34,582 bases of DNA from Haplosporangium gracile (Eukaryota > Mortierellomycota > Mortierellomycetes > Mortierellales > Mortierellaceae), in assembly GCA_015499985.1 (NCBI GenBank), contig JAAAUF010000003.1, positions 109,520 through 144,101 of the forward strand, given 5' to 3'. Under the pieces are notes generated by a model, which had not been told where the DNA came from, made no database searches, and saw only the letters and a program-made list of their open reading frames with translations. Positions 21,601-33,400 of this stretch are shown here, piece by piece. How positions within the stretch are numbered: the stretch's first letter is position 1; every line of letters begins with the position of its first letter. Made by a program: the position numbers and the translations under genes.

Positions 21601-23821
21601 CATTCCTCCCGCACCTTCACACTCATCCTCGCTCTCTGGAGTGTCCAAGAGGCGCAAGCACTTGATCGTTATCACGGTTCCGGAGGCTGAGAGCAGTGCA
21701 TCATACCTCCAATCTCTGCAACAAGCTGCAGCCGCCCCTCTGGCTCTGAAGAGCGCAGCTCCTCATGCGATCTCTGGAGCAACCGCCAAGCCTGTCGTCA
21801 CAGCAAGCTCCGTCGCAGGCACAACTTCGACCATGTTCCCAGACAGCGATCGAATGGAATACAGACAGAGCCGACAATTGACAAACTCGTCATCGTCTCA
21901 GGAACAGGGATCTACAGCAGAGACGACGCGACCTGGCTTCTTGCCTGGCAAACCGAGCACACCCGAACCTGGCGTCAAACAGCAGCAGGAGCAGCATCCT
22001 CAGCAGCCACCATCATCGTCATCAGCACCGCCAAAGCCTGAGGTGGAGACACGCATCTTCCAGTTTGGAGTCAAGATTGACCGACTGGAGCACAAGGATT
22101 TCGACCATCAAGCTCTCAAAGCAGCCAAGGAGAACCCCAAGGCGTCGTCAGAAGAGCAGGAATGGCTGGGCCGAGTCATGGTCGATGGAATGCCTGTCAA
22201 GGTTGTTACGACCTGGACCAGGCACGAACTTGGGTTCTTGGATGGCATGATTGAAGATCTTGATGACACGCAGGACGGAAGAGGCTCGAGGCGCAAGAAG
22301 TCGTCGTCCCAGAGGAAGAGCTATGGAAGTGTTGATCAGGATGAGGGATCGGATCTTAGAAGCGCGGATTCCATAGATGAGGAACGACCAAGGCGGGATG
22401 CTGAGGAGGAGGGCGCTGAACAGGAGAGACGTAGCAATCGGACAGTCTCTCGCCGCAGGAAGCATCACCACCAGCAACTTGGTCTTTTGGCCAATCCTCA
22501 CGAGCCAGAGTCTGATTCAACCTTCAACAACTACAATGGGCGCAATTCGGACTTAACTCCAGACAGAGCTCGGCCCACAAGCACACTGACCGGCTTTTCA
22601 GGGTTCCTGATGAGCGTAGGTTTGTTGGGCAGCAATGGTTCCAAAGGATCACACGATGATGATGTGAACTCGACGCTTGATGACCCTGATACAGGAACTG
22701 TTAAAAATGACCATCGCCAGTCTGCGTTGGACTATGATGACCTGGATGACGACAGGACCATCCGCGCCAGCAAGAGTACGAGTCGTGGTGGTATTAGTGG
22801 CATCTTGAACGGAACCGGTAGTAGGGGCAAGGCGAATGGGCGTGACCGGAAACATGACGACCACGATCTTGACCTCGAGAGTCTGCATGGATCGATTGTC
22901 TTTCATGATCGCGGGGATGATACCGACCAAGGAGGGTACAGCCACCGATCAGGCGATGATCTACCCCGTTTGACGCAGTACGTAGAAGATGAGGATCGAG
23001 GATCGAAAGCGACGGACAAGGACGTTTCGGATTGGACACGAGAGTCTGGCATGGTCCGCAGACGAAATGGTAAATTTGCTTTGCCGCAGGACAGAGATGA
23101 CCCATTGCCTATACGTCCGTCTCTGGATATGGTGCGATCGCTACCACGCGATTCTCGTGAACTCGAGTCTGGAGGCTCCGACTCTGAAGTCGACTCGAGG
23201 CTGGCTCACCGAAGCCGAAACAGTCGGTCGTCGGCATCAAAGCAACAGAGATCGAGAATTGTTCATGCCAGCAGTACTTCGGCAACGGTGCGTCGAACAG
23301 GGTCGACCAATGGAGCAGACCATCCCCGGTTCCGCGGATCGCTGCTCTATGCGTACACGTTCAGGAACGTGGTCTGGTCTGCGATTGCGTTCTTTCTGAT
23401 TGGCATGTTGTTAAGGGTCTATGTCATTGGCCCGTCCTTCCTCAAGACTGCCAACTCGGGTATTGGCGGGGGCGCCAACTTAGGGCCAACGACGACGACG
23501 TATTATTACTACTACCGTGCCGCAGCTCCGACTGGCCATGGATCGACTGGAGGATCACTAAAGTCTTCTTCGCCTTCGAGATCTCACTTGCCTGCTGGTG
23601 GTGGAGGTAGTATTCGACAGGATGGTAGTAGTAGTGGGTATGAGGAGGATCGGAATGAGGGCGCCGCTGGGGGTGGAATGGATAGTTCTGTCTGGCCGCA
23701 GGGGATCCGTGAAGTGTTTACGGTCCGTCGTATCCTTGGATGGGACTTTGTACTCCTCACCTATCCCTCTCAAGACCAGCAACAACAGCAGTCGCCTTCA
23801 TCGCGATCGTATCCTTCGTAG
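15614..23821 (+). CDS. Triple START-domain lipid-transfer protein with C-terminal membrane anchor
   Basis: Predicted exons: 15614..15633, 15797..15909, 16072..16386, 16507..16658, 16932..18505, 18591..18684, 18786..20053, 20151..20250, 20351..20763, 20838..23821; about 2,340 residues. Three START (StAR-related lipid transfer) domains lie at about residues 85-330, 683-865 and 1125-1335. START2 shows WDKMFDESHML, then FKGFWPASPKDMAMLNTTF and a C-terminal helix; START1 has FKTTWPASPRD at the same place and START3 SRDLYFVTATTF. Beta-rich, Gln/Ser-rich linkers separate them. A single membrane helix, VVWSAIAFFLIGMLLRVYV (about 2188-2210), lies near the C-terminus, leaving a tail of about 130 residues. 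START domains bind sterols or phospholipids, so a tethered lipid carrier at a membrane contact is inferred. The frame is broken at the junction 16386/16507 (see finding). The 20-nt first exon is the least certain part. AATAAA follows at 23875. Confidence 0.78.
16072..17330 (+). other. START domain copy 1 (split by introns, frame conflict at first splice)
   Basis: Reads LEDWRAVLECSGARKN before the first intron, then MFSNHSNW to FKTTWPA in the middle exon (152 nt), then SPRDALLIETTLLDHNAVLH. Its C-terminal helix is near CIANVYRLLRRQGVPPH. The middle exon is about 55 nt longer than in copies 2 and 3. The intron after WPA is 273 nt, the longest in this gene. Confidence 0.7.
18377..19110 (+). other. 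START domain copy 2
   Basis: The cleanest copy, encoded over three exons: IWDIKAALDCPSARKI, then W-DKMFDESHMLQHATPSSI to FKGFWPA (94-nt exon), then SPKDMAMLNTTFITKDAIHY up to VAEIIKYLETYG. The frame is intact at both junctions. The order of Trp, Met-Phe-Asp, Trp-Pro and Arg/Lys-Asp matches the START family core. Confidence 0.8.
19890..20710 (+). other. START domain copy 3 (divergent)
   Basis: Reads FSLEEIATVIGTLGTRAK, then L-DDLYESGEMLESF to SYFPLP (100-nt exon), then SRDLYFVTATTF, ending in the helix MFPKMITQVESYL. The usual Trp residues are replaced (Leu in W-D, Phe-Pro for Trp-Pro), so its lipid specificity may differ. A Ser/Thr-rich insert interrupts it near 20450-20510. Confidence 0.75.
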
Positions 23822-23878
23822 CAATTTAACATAACAGTGATAGCGCGACGCTTGTACAGTACCATTTTATGTTCAATA

Positions 23879-23965
23879 AAAAAATTAGCTCAATGGTGCT
23901 CAGTGCCTGAATTCGAATTTAGGCGGCGCTGCTTCTCTCCTAGGTTCAAGCCCCTTAATTATTTT
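23879..23965 (+). other. tRNA-like remnant with pol III box A and box B matches
   Basis: TAGCTCAATGG (23886-23896) matches the box A consensus TRGYNNARNGG, and GGTTCAAGCCC (23943-23953) matches box B GGTTCRANYCC. The seven bases before box A (A-rich) can pair at most six of seven with bases near 23958-23964. A hairpin GCCT...AGGC sits between the boxes. However, the D stem is poor, the T stem has only two good pairs, and spacing is about 13 bases longer than a class I tRNA. It is best seen as a decayed tRNA or SINE fragment, or chance. Confidence 0.22.
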
Positions 23966-24083
23966 GCACACGACAGTGAAGTCATGAAAATGAGCGATGT
24001 TTTTTCGCGAAAAAAAAAAAAAAAAAGCCAACAGATTCAAATCCTTCACTTCGCTCCGCCTAATCCACCTTCATACTACCCCG

Positions 24084-24093
24084 CCCTAACCCT
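24084..24093 (+). promoter_or_regulatory. Telobox-like CCCTAACCCT in the eIF3b leader
   Basis: CCCTAACCCT lies about 32 bases before the eIF3b ATG. It contains CCCTAA, the reverse complement of TTAGGG, which Tbf1-like factors bind in promoters of ribosomal-protein and translation genes in many fungi. The match is short but the gene type fits. Whether it lies in promoter or 5' UTR cannot be told. Confidence 0.33.
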
Positions 24094-24124
24094 TACCCCA
24101 CGCCATCACATAATATAACCAACC

Positions 24125-26761
24125 ATGGCACGGTTTGATATTAACGACATCCCCGATAACGAGGAGGACATTGATTTTACCGATATTGAGGAGCGCTACC
24201 AGCTCTCATTCGAAGAAGGGTTCGACAACATCGTCGTCGTCGACAACATCCCCCTGGTCGACGAGACCAAGGAGGAGAAGCTGATCCTGTTCTTGAGAAA
24301 GATCTTCAAGAACGTTGGCGAGATCCGTGATAAGCATTTCACGATGCCCAAGGCTATTACTGAGAAGGGCAAGCTCATGAGCAAGGGGTACGCTACTTTT
24401 ACTTTTTTTTTTTTGATGTAAAGGACAGGACAGGACTAGCAGGACTAAATTTTCGACCAACTTTAGCTGAAACTGGACAGAATATGGATTTGAAGGAGGC
24501 ATTGACTGAGCCGCACTCATGGAACATATCCCTCGACTGCGCCATCTTTTCTGTTCACCCTTCTCCGCCGCAGCAATCATGATCGCCTTCGCGCCCAGCC
24601 CACCATTTCTCAGCAACTCTACAAAATAGATCAAACCGTCAGGCTAACACTAATGACAACAAGGACACTTACACCAAACTTGTCGCTGTATTTCGCCAAA
24701 ATAGATTCATGTTCATTGAGTTCGAGACCGCGGAGCAGGCCACTTTGGCTGTCAAGTTGATTGATGGTTTTAAGATGGATAAGACTCACACCTTGGCCGT
24801 CAACCGTTTCACCGACGTCGAGAAGTACTCGGCCGTTGAGGAGGAGTTCCACGCTCCCGCCGAGGAGGAGTTCATCGAGAAGGTACACCTTTACTCACAT
24901 TCAAACGCGACCCGATCAATTGATACCATTGCTTTCTAGTTAAAGTGAAGTTTACTAACTTAGGTTGACACATTGTTCATAAATTACAAAATAGGAGCAT
25001 CTCAAGTCCTGGTTGGCTGATGAGATGGGTCGCGACCAGATGGTCATCTACCGCCATAACGAGGTTCAGGTTCTCTGGAACATGCAGAAGGAACAGCCCC
25101 AGATCGCCCACAACAAGCCTCACTGGACCGAGACTTATGTTCAGTGGTCTCCTCTTGGATCGTACCTCACCACCTTCCACACCCAGGGTGTCGCTCTCTG
25201 GGGAGGCGAATCATGGAAGAAGATTATTCGTTTTGTTCACCCCGGTGTCAAGCTGATTGATTACTCGCCCAACGAGCGCTTCCTCGTCACCTGGAGCAAT
25301 GAACCCATTGTCGTCCCCGAGGAGAACAACGACGGACCCTTTGGTCCCGAGGATGAGGGCAACCAGATTGTCATCTGGGATGTCAAATCTGGAGCACTTC
25401 TCCGTACCTTCCCCTCTCTCGCCCCCCAGGCCCCCAACGGTCGTTCGACCGTCTCGTGGCCCGTCTTCAAGTGGTCGCCCAGCGAGCGCTACTTTGCCCG
25501 TGTTACCCCCGGTTCCCAGATCTCGGTCTACGAGGCCCCCAGCATGGGTCTTTTGAACAAGAAGTCAATCAAGATTGATGGCGTCGTTGATTTCGAGTGG
25601 GCTCCCTCCGCTGGCGCTGACAAGTCTGGCAAGGCTAAGGACGACATGCTCGCCTACTGGACTCCCGAGGTCGACAACCAGCCTGCTCGTGTCACCCTTC
25701 TCAACATCCCCACCCAGGATATTATCCGTACCAAGAACTTATTCAACGTTAACGACTGCAAGCTCCACTGGCAGAACCAGGGCGATTTCTTGTGTGTCAA
25801 GGTCGACCGCCACACCAAGAACAAGAAGGTTACCTACTCTAACCTTGAGATCTTCCGTGTCCGTGAGAAGGATATCCCCGTCGAGGTTGTTGAGGTCAAG
25901 GAGTCGATCTTGGCTTTCGCTTGGGAGCCCAAGGGTGAGCGTTTCGCTGTCATCATTACCAGCGACCCCAACTTTACCTCTGCCACCCCTGGCTCGACCA
26001 CCTTGAAGACTTCTGCCAGCTTCTACTACTTGGACAAGGGCAAGGGCAAGGATACTCTTCAGTCGTTCAAGGTCATCAAGACTTTGACTGGCAAGTCCTG
26101 CAACACCATCTTCTGGTCGCCCAAGGGCCGCAACGTCATCTTGGCCACCCTCCGCTCGCAGACTGTCTGGGACCTCGAATTCTACGATCTCGACTTTGAG
26201 CCCCTCGAGTCTGCTGCTGCCAAGGTCCCTACTGGTGGCGAGAAGGACCCTGCTGCTTACTTGCAGCTGCTGTCGTCTGGCGAGCACTATGGTGTCACCG
26301 ACATTGAGTGGGATCCCTCAGGTCGCTTTGTTGCCACCAGCGCCTCTGTCTGGAGACACACGATGGAGAACGGATACCAGATTTGGGACTTCAAGGGACA
26401 GATGTTGTACAAGGAGAACTTGGAGAAGTTCAAGCAGTTGGTGTGGCGCCCCCGCCCCAAGACCCTGTTGTCGAAGGACCAGATCAAGAACATCCGCAAG
26501 AACTTGCGCGAGTACAGCACCCGTTTCGACGAGCAGGATATGGAGTCTTCATCGCTCGTTTCGTCTGCCGAGCGCCAGCGTCGCCGTACCTTGTTGCAGG
26601 AGTGGGCCGACTGGCGCAAACGTGTTGAGGCTGACTTGGCCAGTGACCGCGCTGCTGCTGGCCAGCAGGTTGCTGCCGCCACTGCTGACGATGAAGAGGC
26701 TGAGGAGGTTGATGAGTGGATTGAGGAGGTCATTGACGAGAAGGAGGAGATCGTCGCTTAA
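24125..26761 (+). CDS. PRT1: Eukaryotic translation initiation factor 3 subunit B (eIF3b/Prt1)
   Basis: Three exons, 24125..24387, 24705..24882 and 24995..26761, give 735 residues, close to the usual 690-760. The introns are 317 and 112 nt. An N-terminal RRM (about 35-125) has RNP2 VVVDNIP and, across the first splice, RNP1 SKG-FMFIEF. A beta-propeller follows from about residue 150, with repeating blades (WSPLGSYLTTFHTQGVALWG, WSPSERYFARVTP, IFWSPKGRNVILAT, EWDPSGRFVATSAS). The C-terminal helical region carries RRTLLQEWADWRKRVEADL, which in Prt1 contacts other eIF3 subunits. eIF3b is a core scaffold of eIF3 on the 40S subunit in the cytoplasm. Codon use is strongly biased to C-ending and AAG codons, unlike its neighbours, consistent with high expression. 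The start ATG is in CCATGGC context. Confidence 0.96.
24388..24704 (+). other. Long first intron of eIF3b
   Basis: The intron has donor GGGTACGC and acceptor CAAAATAG, and at 317 nt is almost three times the second intron. It starts with a T run and short AGGACAGGACAGGACT-type direct repeats. A 37-codon plus-strand ORF (about 24520-24630) sits in a stretch of higher G+C than other introns. No convincing snoRNA boxes were found. Confidence 0.6.
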
Positions 26762-27568
26762 AATTGACGACGTTGTTTGAAGTTCTTTCAGCATTTTATT
26801 AAAAATCGAAGCGTTGTCAAGACGTCTTTTTTTTTGTTCAACAAGGGGGATTGCTGCTTATAATGATTAGACCCTGAAAGAAGGCAGTGCGAGCCTAGCA
26901 CAGCGTTTGGGGAGGGGGAGAGAGATAATAATAAGCACATGGATTGAACAGGAGTTTTTTCTTGTGATGTGTTGGTAGAAAGAGCCGGAGAGAGGGAGGG
27001 AGAGTGCTGTTTGCTGTGTGAGAGCACTTTCTTTTGTGGGTGAAAAAGAGCAAAGGGAGTGGGCGTCAAGATGGATTCAGGCAAGGCAAAAGAAATACAA
27101 AAGGCATAAGGCAAACAATCAAGGATTAAAAACGAGAGCCGTTCAGTCAGCCTGCCAGCCTGCCAGGGCAAAAAAGAGTGAGAGAAAAGGGCGAGACAAA
27201 GCACAAAGCACAAAGCACAATGCATAAGGCACACAGACTGAAAAAAGAAGGTCAGGTCCAACTGATGAAAGGGGTCAAGAAAGAGATATCAGAAATGAAA
27301 ATTGTCTTCTTTCTCATCATCTTGTTTCTTTTCTTTCTCTTCCTCTCTTTCCATCATCCTCTCTCATTATTCATCATCTCTCCTTTTTCCTTTCTTCTTA
27401 TCCTCACAACACACACTTCACTCTTTCCTTGCACACCTCATATCTCCCTTCCTTCCCTTTCCTCTTGACCACCATATCTGCTAACTCTTTTTGTCTCCTC
27501 CCCTCACTCACTCCCTCTTCAAACCTCCACTCACCCTCTCCAGCCCTAACATCCCTCAAACAACGATC
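26762..27568. other. Intergenic region: eIF3b 3' UTR and MAPKK promoter
   Basis: ATTAAA at 26798-26803, 37 nt after the eIF3b stop, can serve as polyadenylation signal, followed by a T run. The right half (about 27300-27550) is strongly C/T-rich and leads to the MAPKK ATG. A CAAAGCACAAAGCACAA short tandem repeat lies near 27199-27220. No gene was seen. Confidence 0.5.
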
Positions 27569-30440
27569 ATGATCTCACCAGGAACCATTCGCAAAAAGAG
27601 AAACTTCAAGAACCTGGCCCTGGACGAGGCCGCCAACGAAAATGCCCCTCCCGGTGGAAGCGCCCATCTGCACAACCTGCCCATCGGTGGCCAGGGCAGT
27701 GCCCGCCGCGAACCTCTGCCGGACCTCGAACTCGGCGTCGAGTTCAAACTCGATCTCAGGTCAGAGGACCTTCAGACCCTCGAGGAACTCGGCGCCGGTA
27801 ACGGTGGCACTGTCAGTCGCGTGATGCATCTCCCCACGAAATCCATCATGGCCCGCAAGGTATAACATTCGTCTGTTGTTTGTTGATGCTTTGCTGTTGG
27901 GTTGATAGGCGATGAGTCGGGCTATTTGTTTGTCTCGTCTCTCTTCGGCCCTCTGCCTTTGTCTCTTGCCTCTTTTTTCCTTCCCTGCCCTTCAATTGGT
28001 TCTTATTGGTCGCAGCTGTTGTCTGCGGTGTGCATCCACCCCTTCCCCCTCCTTTCCTTTTTGCCTTTGACAGAGCTCGTTTTATTCTCTTCGTTCTATG
28101 ACCTTTTCCCTGCTCGTCTACCTTCCTCCTCTTAACCCTCTTCCCCTTTAAAAGGAAACAACAAAACTGACGACAATAGCTTTTATATGGATGAATTGCT
28201 TTCCACCCTTTTTATTTTGTTCTGCACTCACAACAACCATCAGCAACCAACAATAACAGAAACCACCTCTTTTAACGTACACAACTCGATACTTGAACCT
28301 TCTTCTCTCTAGGTCATTCATATTGACGCTCAACCTGCGGTCAGGAAGCAGATTTTGCGCGAACTCCAGATCATGCACGACTGCAATCACCCCAATATCG
28401 TCTCCTTCTACGGCGCGTTCTTGCACGAGAGCGAGATATCTTATTGCATGGAGATTATGGATGTTGGGTATGTGGTTTGTCGCTTAACCCTTCTCTTCCT
28501 TTGTTTCCCAGCTTTTCGTTTGTCGCTATCTTTTCTCTATTGCTACTACTGCTTCGAACTGCCTCTATCTATTTCGCCTTCGCCTCTTGCCCCTGGATTC
28601 GGACGGACAGGAAGCATTTCATACGCCTAGACAGGATTCGTTGTCTCATTGATGCGAGAGTACAGTTACTATCATCACTAATTCAACTTTGCCAAGGATG
28701 AACAAAGAGCAACTCAACGATAAGGTCTGGACCTGAACAGACTGAATTGACGGATAACGAACATGGACTGTACCGGGAACTAGATCATTCAGGACCTATC
28801 GACAGCCGAAACCAGAGTTACCAGAAGTACCGCTACTTGAGACCAACATGAGAGCACCATTTAACTGATCCAACCATTTTCCATATGAATTTGCTGTTGT
28901 GTAGAGCTCTGGATGGCATTTGCGCAAAGAATGGAGCATTCCCCATGGATGTCATCGGACTCATCACTGTCTCTGTCCTCAAGGGACTGAGTTATCTCTA
29001 CACAAACCACAAGATTGTCCACAGAGGTATGTCTCGACTTTTTCTCGTGTTTCTCAAAGGATCCGGACATTTTCTGTGAAATCGGTTGTAGGATGATGGA
29101 GACGAGGGTACTACAATGGGCCAATCAGAATTCGCTCAATAGAAAAAAGGCTACTCTAATTCAACCCCACGTTCTCGCTCACTCACTGACCCATCCACAT
29201 TTCTTTTCTACACAAATTAGATCTCAAGCCATCTAACATCCTTATCAACTCTGCAGGAATGGTCAAGATCTGTGACTTTGGCGTCTCTGGACAACTTGTG
29301 AACTCGATCGCAAACACTTTTGTCGGAACTAGCAACTACATGTCGGTACGTCTCATTCCTTTTCAATGGAGTCTCCACCCTCTCGCACTTTCATTTTGCG
29401 ACGTTCTTCTTATTGCAATTACTGGATATGTACCCTTGTGGCATACAAAGGACAAAAAGGATTTCAATGGGGCAAGATATAAAGTGAGAAAAGGGCTTTT
29501 ATGGAGTTGGTCATTTGCCCACTTTTTTTTCCTTCGGATCTTGAACTAACGGCTCTTATTTTTGTATTGCTATTTTATTTCTGATATATTACGTTTTGGG
29601 TCCGGCCTACTTTTCATTTCCCTCTTCTTCTGTCTCCCGCCCCTTTCCTATTTCCCTTTCTCTCCCTTTTTTAATTTGCCCCTCTCCTGCGTGCTTATCA
29701 TACCCACGTTCATTTTTCCGTAATAGCCTGAGAGAATTCGTGGATGGAACTACGGAGTGCAGTCGGATGTGTGGTCACTAGGCATTACACTCATGGAATT
29801 GGCGCTTGGACGGTTCCCTCTGGACGCCGAGTGCAAATCGCTGACAATTCTGGAGTTGCTTCAACACATTGTCAACGAGCCTCTTCCCACGCTCCCCCGC
29901 CGAGACTTTCCAGAGGATTTCTGCAACTTTGTCGACATTTGGTAAGTCAATGTTTTTTCTCGGAAAACAGGATCTTGATCTGGAGTCTGGACCTTTTTCT
30001 TTCTTTCTTTCTTTATGTTGGCTACGCTACGCTATACCGGGGATCGACAGGACTGGAATCGATCTACTCGTTTTTGTGTTACAGTGCTAAAAAAAATGAG
30101 CAGGAACCTTTTTGGGCGGACAATTGACCTCTTTTTTCCCGGTGTTCATTTTTTTTTCTGCGTTTGTTATATAATAGCTTGACCAAGAGCGTAGATCAAA
30201 GACCATCGCCCGACAACTTGGCTGTAAGTTTAGATGTTCATTAGTCGCCCATTGCTTCGTCGATAGTCCAGTATGTCACATGATGCACATGCCCCAATTT
30301 TCCCCTTTTTTCTGACCTGACCTTCTTGTTGTACCACACGCGTTGTTTTCTTCTATCAACAATAGCAACATGCATACTACCGTCGCGCAGAGAGGGAAAA
30401 GGTGGACATGGAGCACTGGGTCAGCCATCTGGTCAAATAG
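27569..30440 (+). CDS. STE7: MAP kinase kinase, Ste7/Byr1 type
   Basis: Seven exons, 27569..27859, 28313..28467, 28905..29026, 29221..29345, 29727..29941, 30178..30223 and 30366..30440, give 342 residues in frame. All kinase landmarks are present: P-loop GAGNGGTV (75-82), Lys97 in MARKV, helix-C Glu114, VHRDLKPSN with Asp190 across a splice, DFG at 208-210, and MSPERIRG. The activation loop [20 protein letters not shown] has Ser218 and Thr222 at the two positions phosphorylated by MAPKK kinases. The N-terminus [11 protein letters not shown] fits a MAPK docking (D) motif: a basic cluster, then Leu-x-Leu. The loop sequence is closest to Byr1/Ste7/MEK1 rather than Pbs2 or Mkk1, so a pheromone/filamentation-type cascade acting on a Fus3/Kss1-like kinase is likely. 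Introns (142-453 nt) are longer than in neighbouring genes. AATAAA at 30567 follows the stop. Confidence 0.93.
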
Positions 30441-33400
30441 TCCAATGAAAACACCCATTCATGGATCTCTGGAACTATTATATACATATATATACAAACC
30501 AAAAAAAGACGCTGACCGACCACCACCTTTTTTTTTCGCGACGCTTATGATTTTACTCGACATGAAAATAAATTTTGATGACGATTTTTTTTATCTGTTC
30601 GAGTGTGCTTTTAGTTTGACGGGTGAAGGGCGGTGAGGGGCTGAGGTGGCTGTACGAAGCATATTTCGGAGTCGGGGCGTGGTCTGGCTAGATGCTGTTT
30701 GTGTTGCTTCGTGAGCGTTTACTTACTGAGGGGAGAGAGTCGTGATTGGACTCGGAGGTGATGGCCAGATTGTGCGTTAAAAAAAAAGCTTTTAAGATCA
30801 CTTCAAAGAGCATTGGATGGGTACATGAGAAAAAAGTGATGGGTCCCTGATTGTGAGCATGGGATTGCGTTGCCATCTGATCCGCATGACTACCCCTTAC
30901 GAACGTTCTCTTTGCCTGAAAGTGCAAGGATTCACTTTAGATGCCGCCATGTTTTTACTCCGTGGATAGGTTTTCTTCTCTCCATCCTACCACCCTACAC
31001 TTTCTGTTTGTTCCTTTACTCGGCCTAGCTACTCTCTACAAAGGTTCTTAAGAGATTATTTTTTTTTTTGCCATACGCAACAATTTTATGTTCAGTCTTA
31101 TTCGTGTCTTTTTCCGTGCCTTGAGAGAAAAAAGAAAAATAGAGAAAGAGTTTACACTGGCCTTTTCTAGATCAACATCCGCTACTACAATTCATTTTAT
31201 GTGGCAAAAAAAAAAACAGACCTCGATGCGTATTATTTTTATTTTGTTTCAGAGTCGGATATTGGACCTTGGCATGACAAAAGTGGCAATTTTCACATAT
31301 TCACAATTTTGATAATATGACATTCAAAAAAAAGAGCACGCATGGAGAAAAAAAAAAAAGAAAATGAGTATAAGAACGTCCAAAAAAAATGTACTTGAGT
31401 GCATAGATAGAGGAGGAGAACGAGTTACCGCAACACCCAAAAGCGAATTGTCCATGCCCTCATAAATTTTTGAACAAAGTAAACCACGTCCCTCCTTCTA
31501 TGGTTTTTTTGTTGGCGTTAAACAATCGAAATGACAAAAAACCAATTACCGTCTGAAAGTAAGCAAGAGAAGGAGTTCCTATCCGCGCGACTTGGATCAT
31601 TACCCAGCAAGTAGTTTTATTATTTTTCTTTTTTTTTTTTGAGGGACAATAGGAGCGTATGGACGAGACATGCACGATGTTGGTGCACCATCTAATTTCA
31701 TGGAGAAAAAAAAAACGAACTTCCAGTATCTCGTGTGTGAAAAGGCGGCGCAGCGACATAGTGGATCGGTCGACCAACAAACAAAAAAAAATGCAATCTC
31801 GCCCCGCGGTGGGCGGCTAGGTGAAAAATGGTAAATTGGAAGAGACATACAAATTTTCTTCCTCTTTTAATCTAACGAAAAGTTGTTGTTTTTTCTTGTT
31901 TCATGCGAATATTCGTTAAACCAATTCATCACATACACAGAAGAGTACAAGTACCCGATGGTTGCAACAAATCCCTGTTTGATCCCATATTCGTGTATAA
32001 GAAAAACGACGCGTTCGCTAAATGACACTTCAAAAGAGGTCATCAGAATAGTCGACTGGTGATCGCAGAACATTTTATTTCAATATCAAGTCACGACAGA
32101 ACCCGACCGAAAGTTGTATTTTTTTACAATTGTAAAGGGGTAGGAGAATTGTCACCGCGGATCGAGTAGCTTTCCATTCGACGCTTGGTATCGCGTAGGC
32201 GTAGGTGTTAATGTTTCTTGTAAAACGACACGAGAATAACAAAGGATTCATCCTCGATTGATATCGCTTCACATAACACTCGCCAAAAAATAACCGACAA
32301 TGATTGAGGCACTCGGGACGTTGGCTTTCTGTCGACGCGTGCGAACTAAACATCGATGTGATAAAGGTGAACAGGGAGGTTGAAATTGATCCTCCAAATG
32401 ACATCTAGTATTACATTAAGCAAAGGCCTGCTCAAGTCTCCGCCTTTTCGTTCAGCCACTCCAATTACAGCCTGCGCAAAAGATTGGCATTCCATGTTTG
32501 AATGAATAGAAGCGCACACGACGACGTGAGCAATATATGTAACATATTTCTTTTTGTTTTGTGTATTTCAATATTTAAAACTTGCACCTATTCATATATG
32601 TAAAAACACAAAACGAACAAATGATGCGATATGAGACTGGCTTGTATCCGCTGCTCAGTTGACAATGTACGTTATGGTACAGGAAATGACATGTCATATT
32701 GGAAAAATCTTCCGCCTGTGTAACGCGTCAAATAGAAGTAATTTGTTTCCTACAGTTTGTCCTAAAAAAAAGAGCAAGAAAGTGAAGGTAAACAAAGTCG
32801 CCTCTGTAACCATTTTAATTTTTTCAAGTCGCGTCCAATCATAGAAAAGGCTGTCAGTCTTTTTTTATTTATTCAAAAACACTGAAATATGAGAGGGGCC
32901 TCAGAAAACAAACAACAAACGAAACGATCCAACAAAAAGTTTTGTATCATTTTTATCTGCGTTTGATAAAAGAGACGACTCTCGAACCACGATGGACATT
33001 GTCTTGATTTTATTTTTATTATTACTTTTGGTTCAATGAAAGTGAAAGAAGGGATACAGCGCTCGAGATATTCTGGTATCGATTCACATGAAGCTCATTA
33101 CATCGAGCAAGTCTCCAGCACTTAAACAATATCAAAATGAAAGAATGAAAACCTCCGCAGTCGGAATCCGAGGTTTCTTTTATCTGAGTTGTTTATAAAA
33201 ACTGCTTCTCAAGCACGGGCCCGAGGCGCCAAAAGTCGGTTCTACCTACGTGCGTCTTGCAAACTCCTAGCCGATTTATCTCGGTATCGCACCATTTTTT
33301 TTAAGCAAGAAAAACTGAAGGTCAAAGTCTGCAAGTTGAGTCTTGATCGCCTCGACTGACAAGGATTTAGACAGTGGAAAAGAGGTTTTGAGTCATAGTA

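Larger units (their letters stand above)
23822..24124. other. Short tandem intergenic region: START-gene terminator and eIF3b promoter
   Basis: Only 303 bases lie between the START stop codon and the eIF3b ATG. AATAAA at 23875-23880 is a good polyadenylation signal 54 nt after the stop. A tRNA-like patch follows, then a long A run at about 24010-24027, then the C-rich eIF3b leader containing CCCTAACCCT. Confidence 0.6.

Noticed and set aside
24388..24704. Possible box C/D snoRNA in the first eIF3b intron (TGATGT and CTGA motifs)
   Set aside because: The C box does not fit RUGAUGA, no closing stem joins the ends, and CTGA is too short to count alone.
32075..32404. 109-codon open frame on the minus strand in the gene-poor region
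   Set aside because: It has an ATG but no recognised motif, no splice partners, and a composition like random A/T-rich DNA.
33146..33175. Small inverted repeat TCGG-AAT-CCGA
   Set aside because: A four-base stem is expected by chance in several kilobases and has no gene next to it to terminate.
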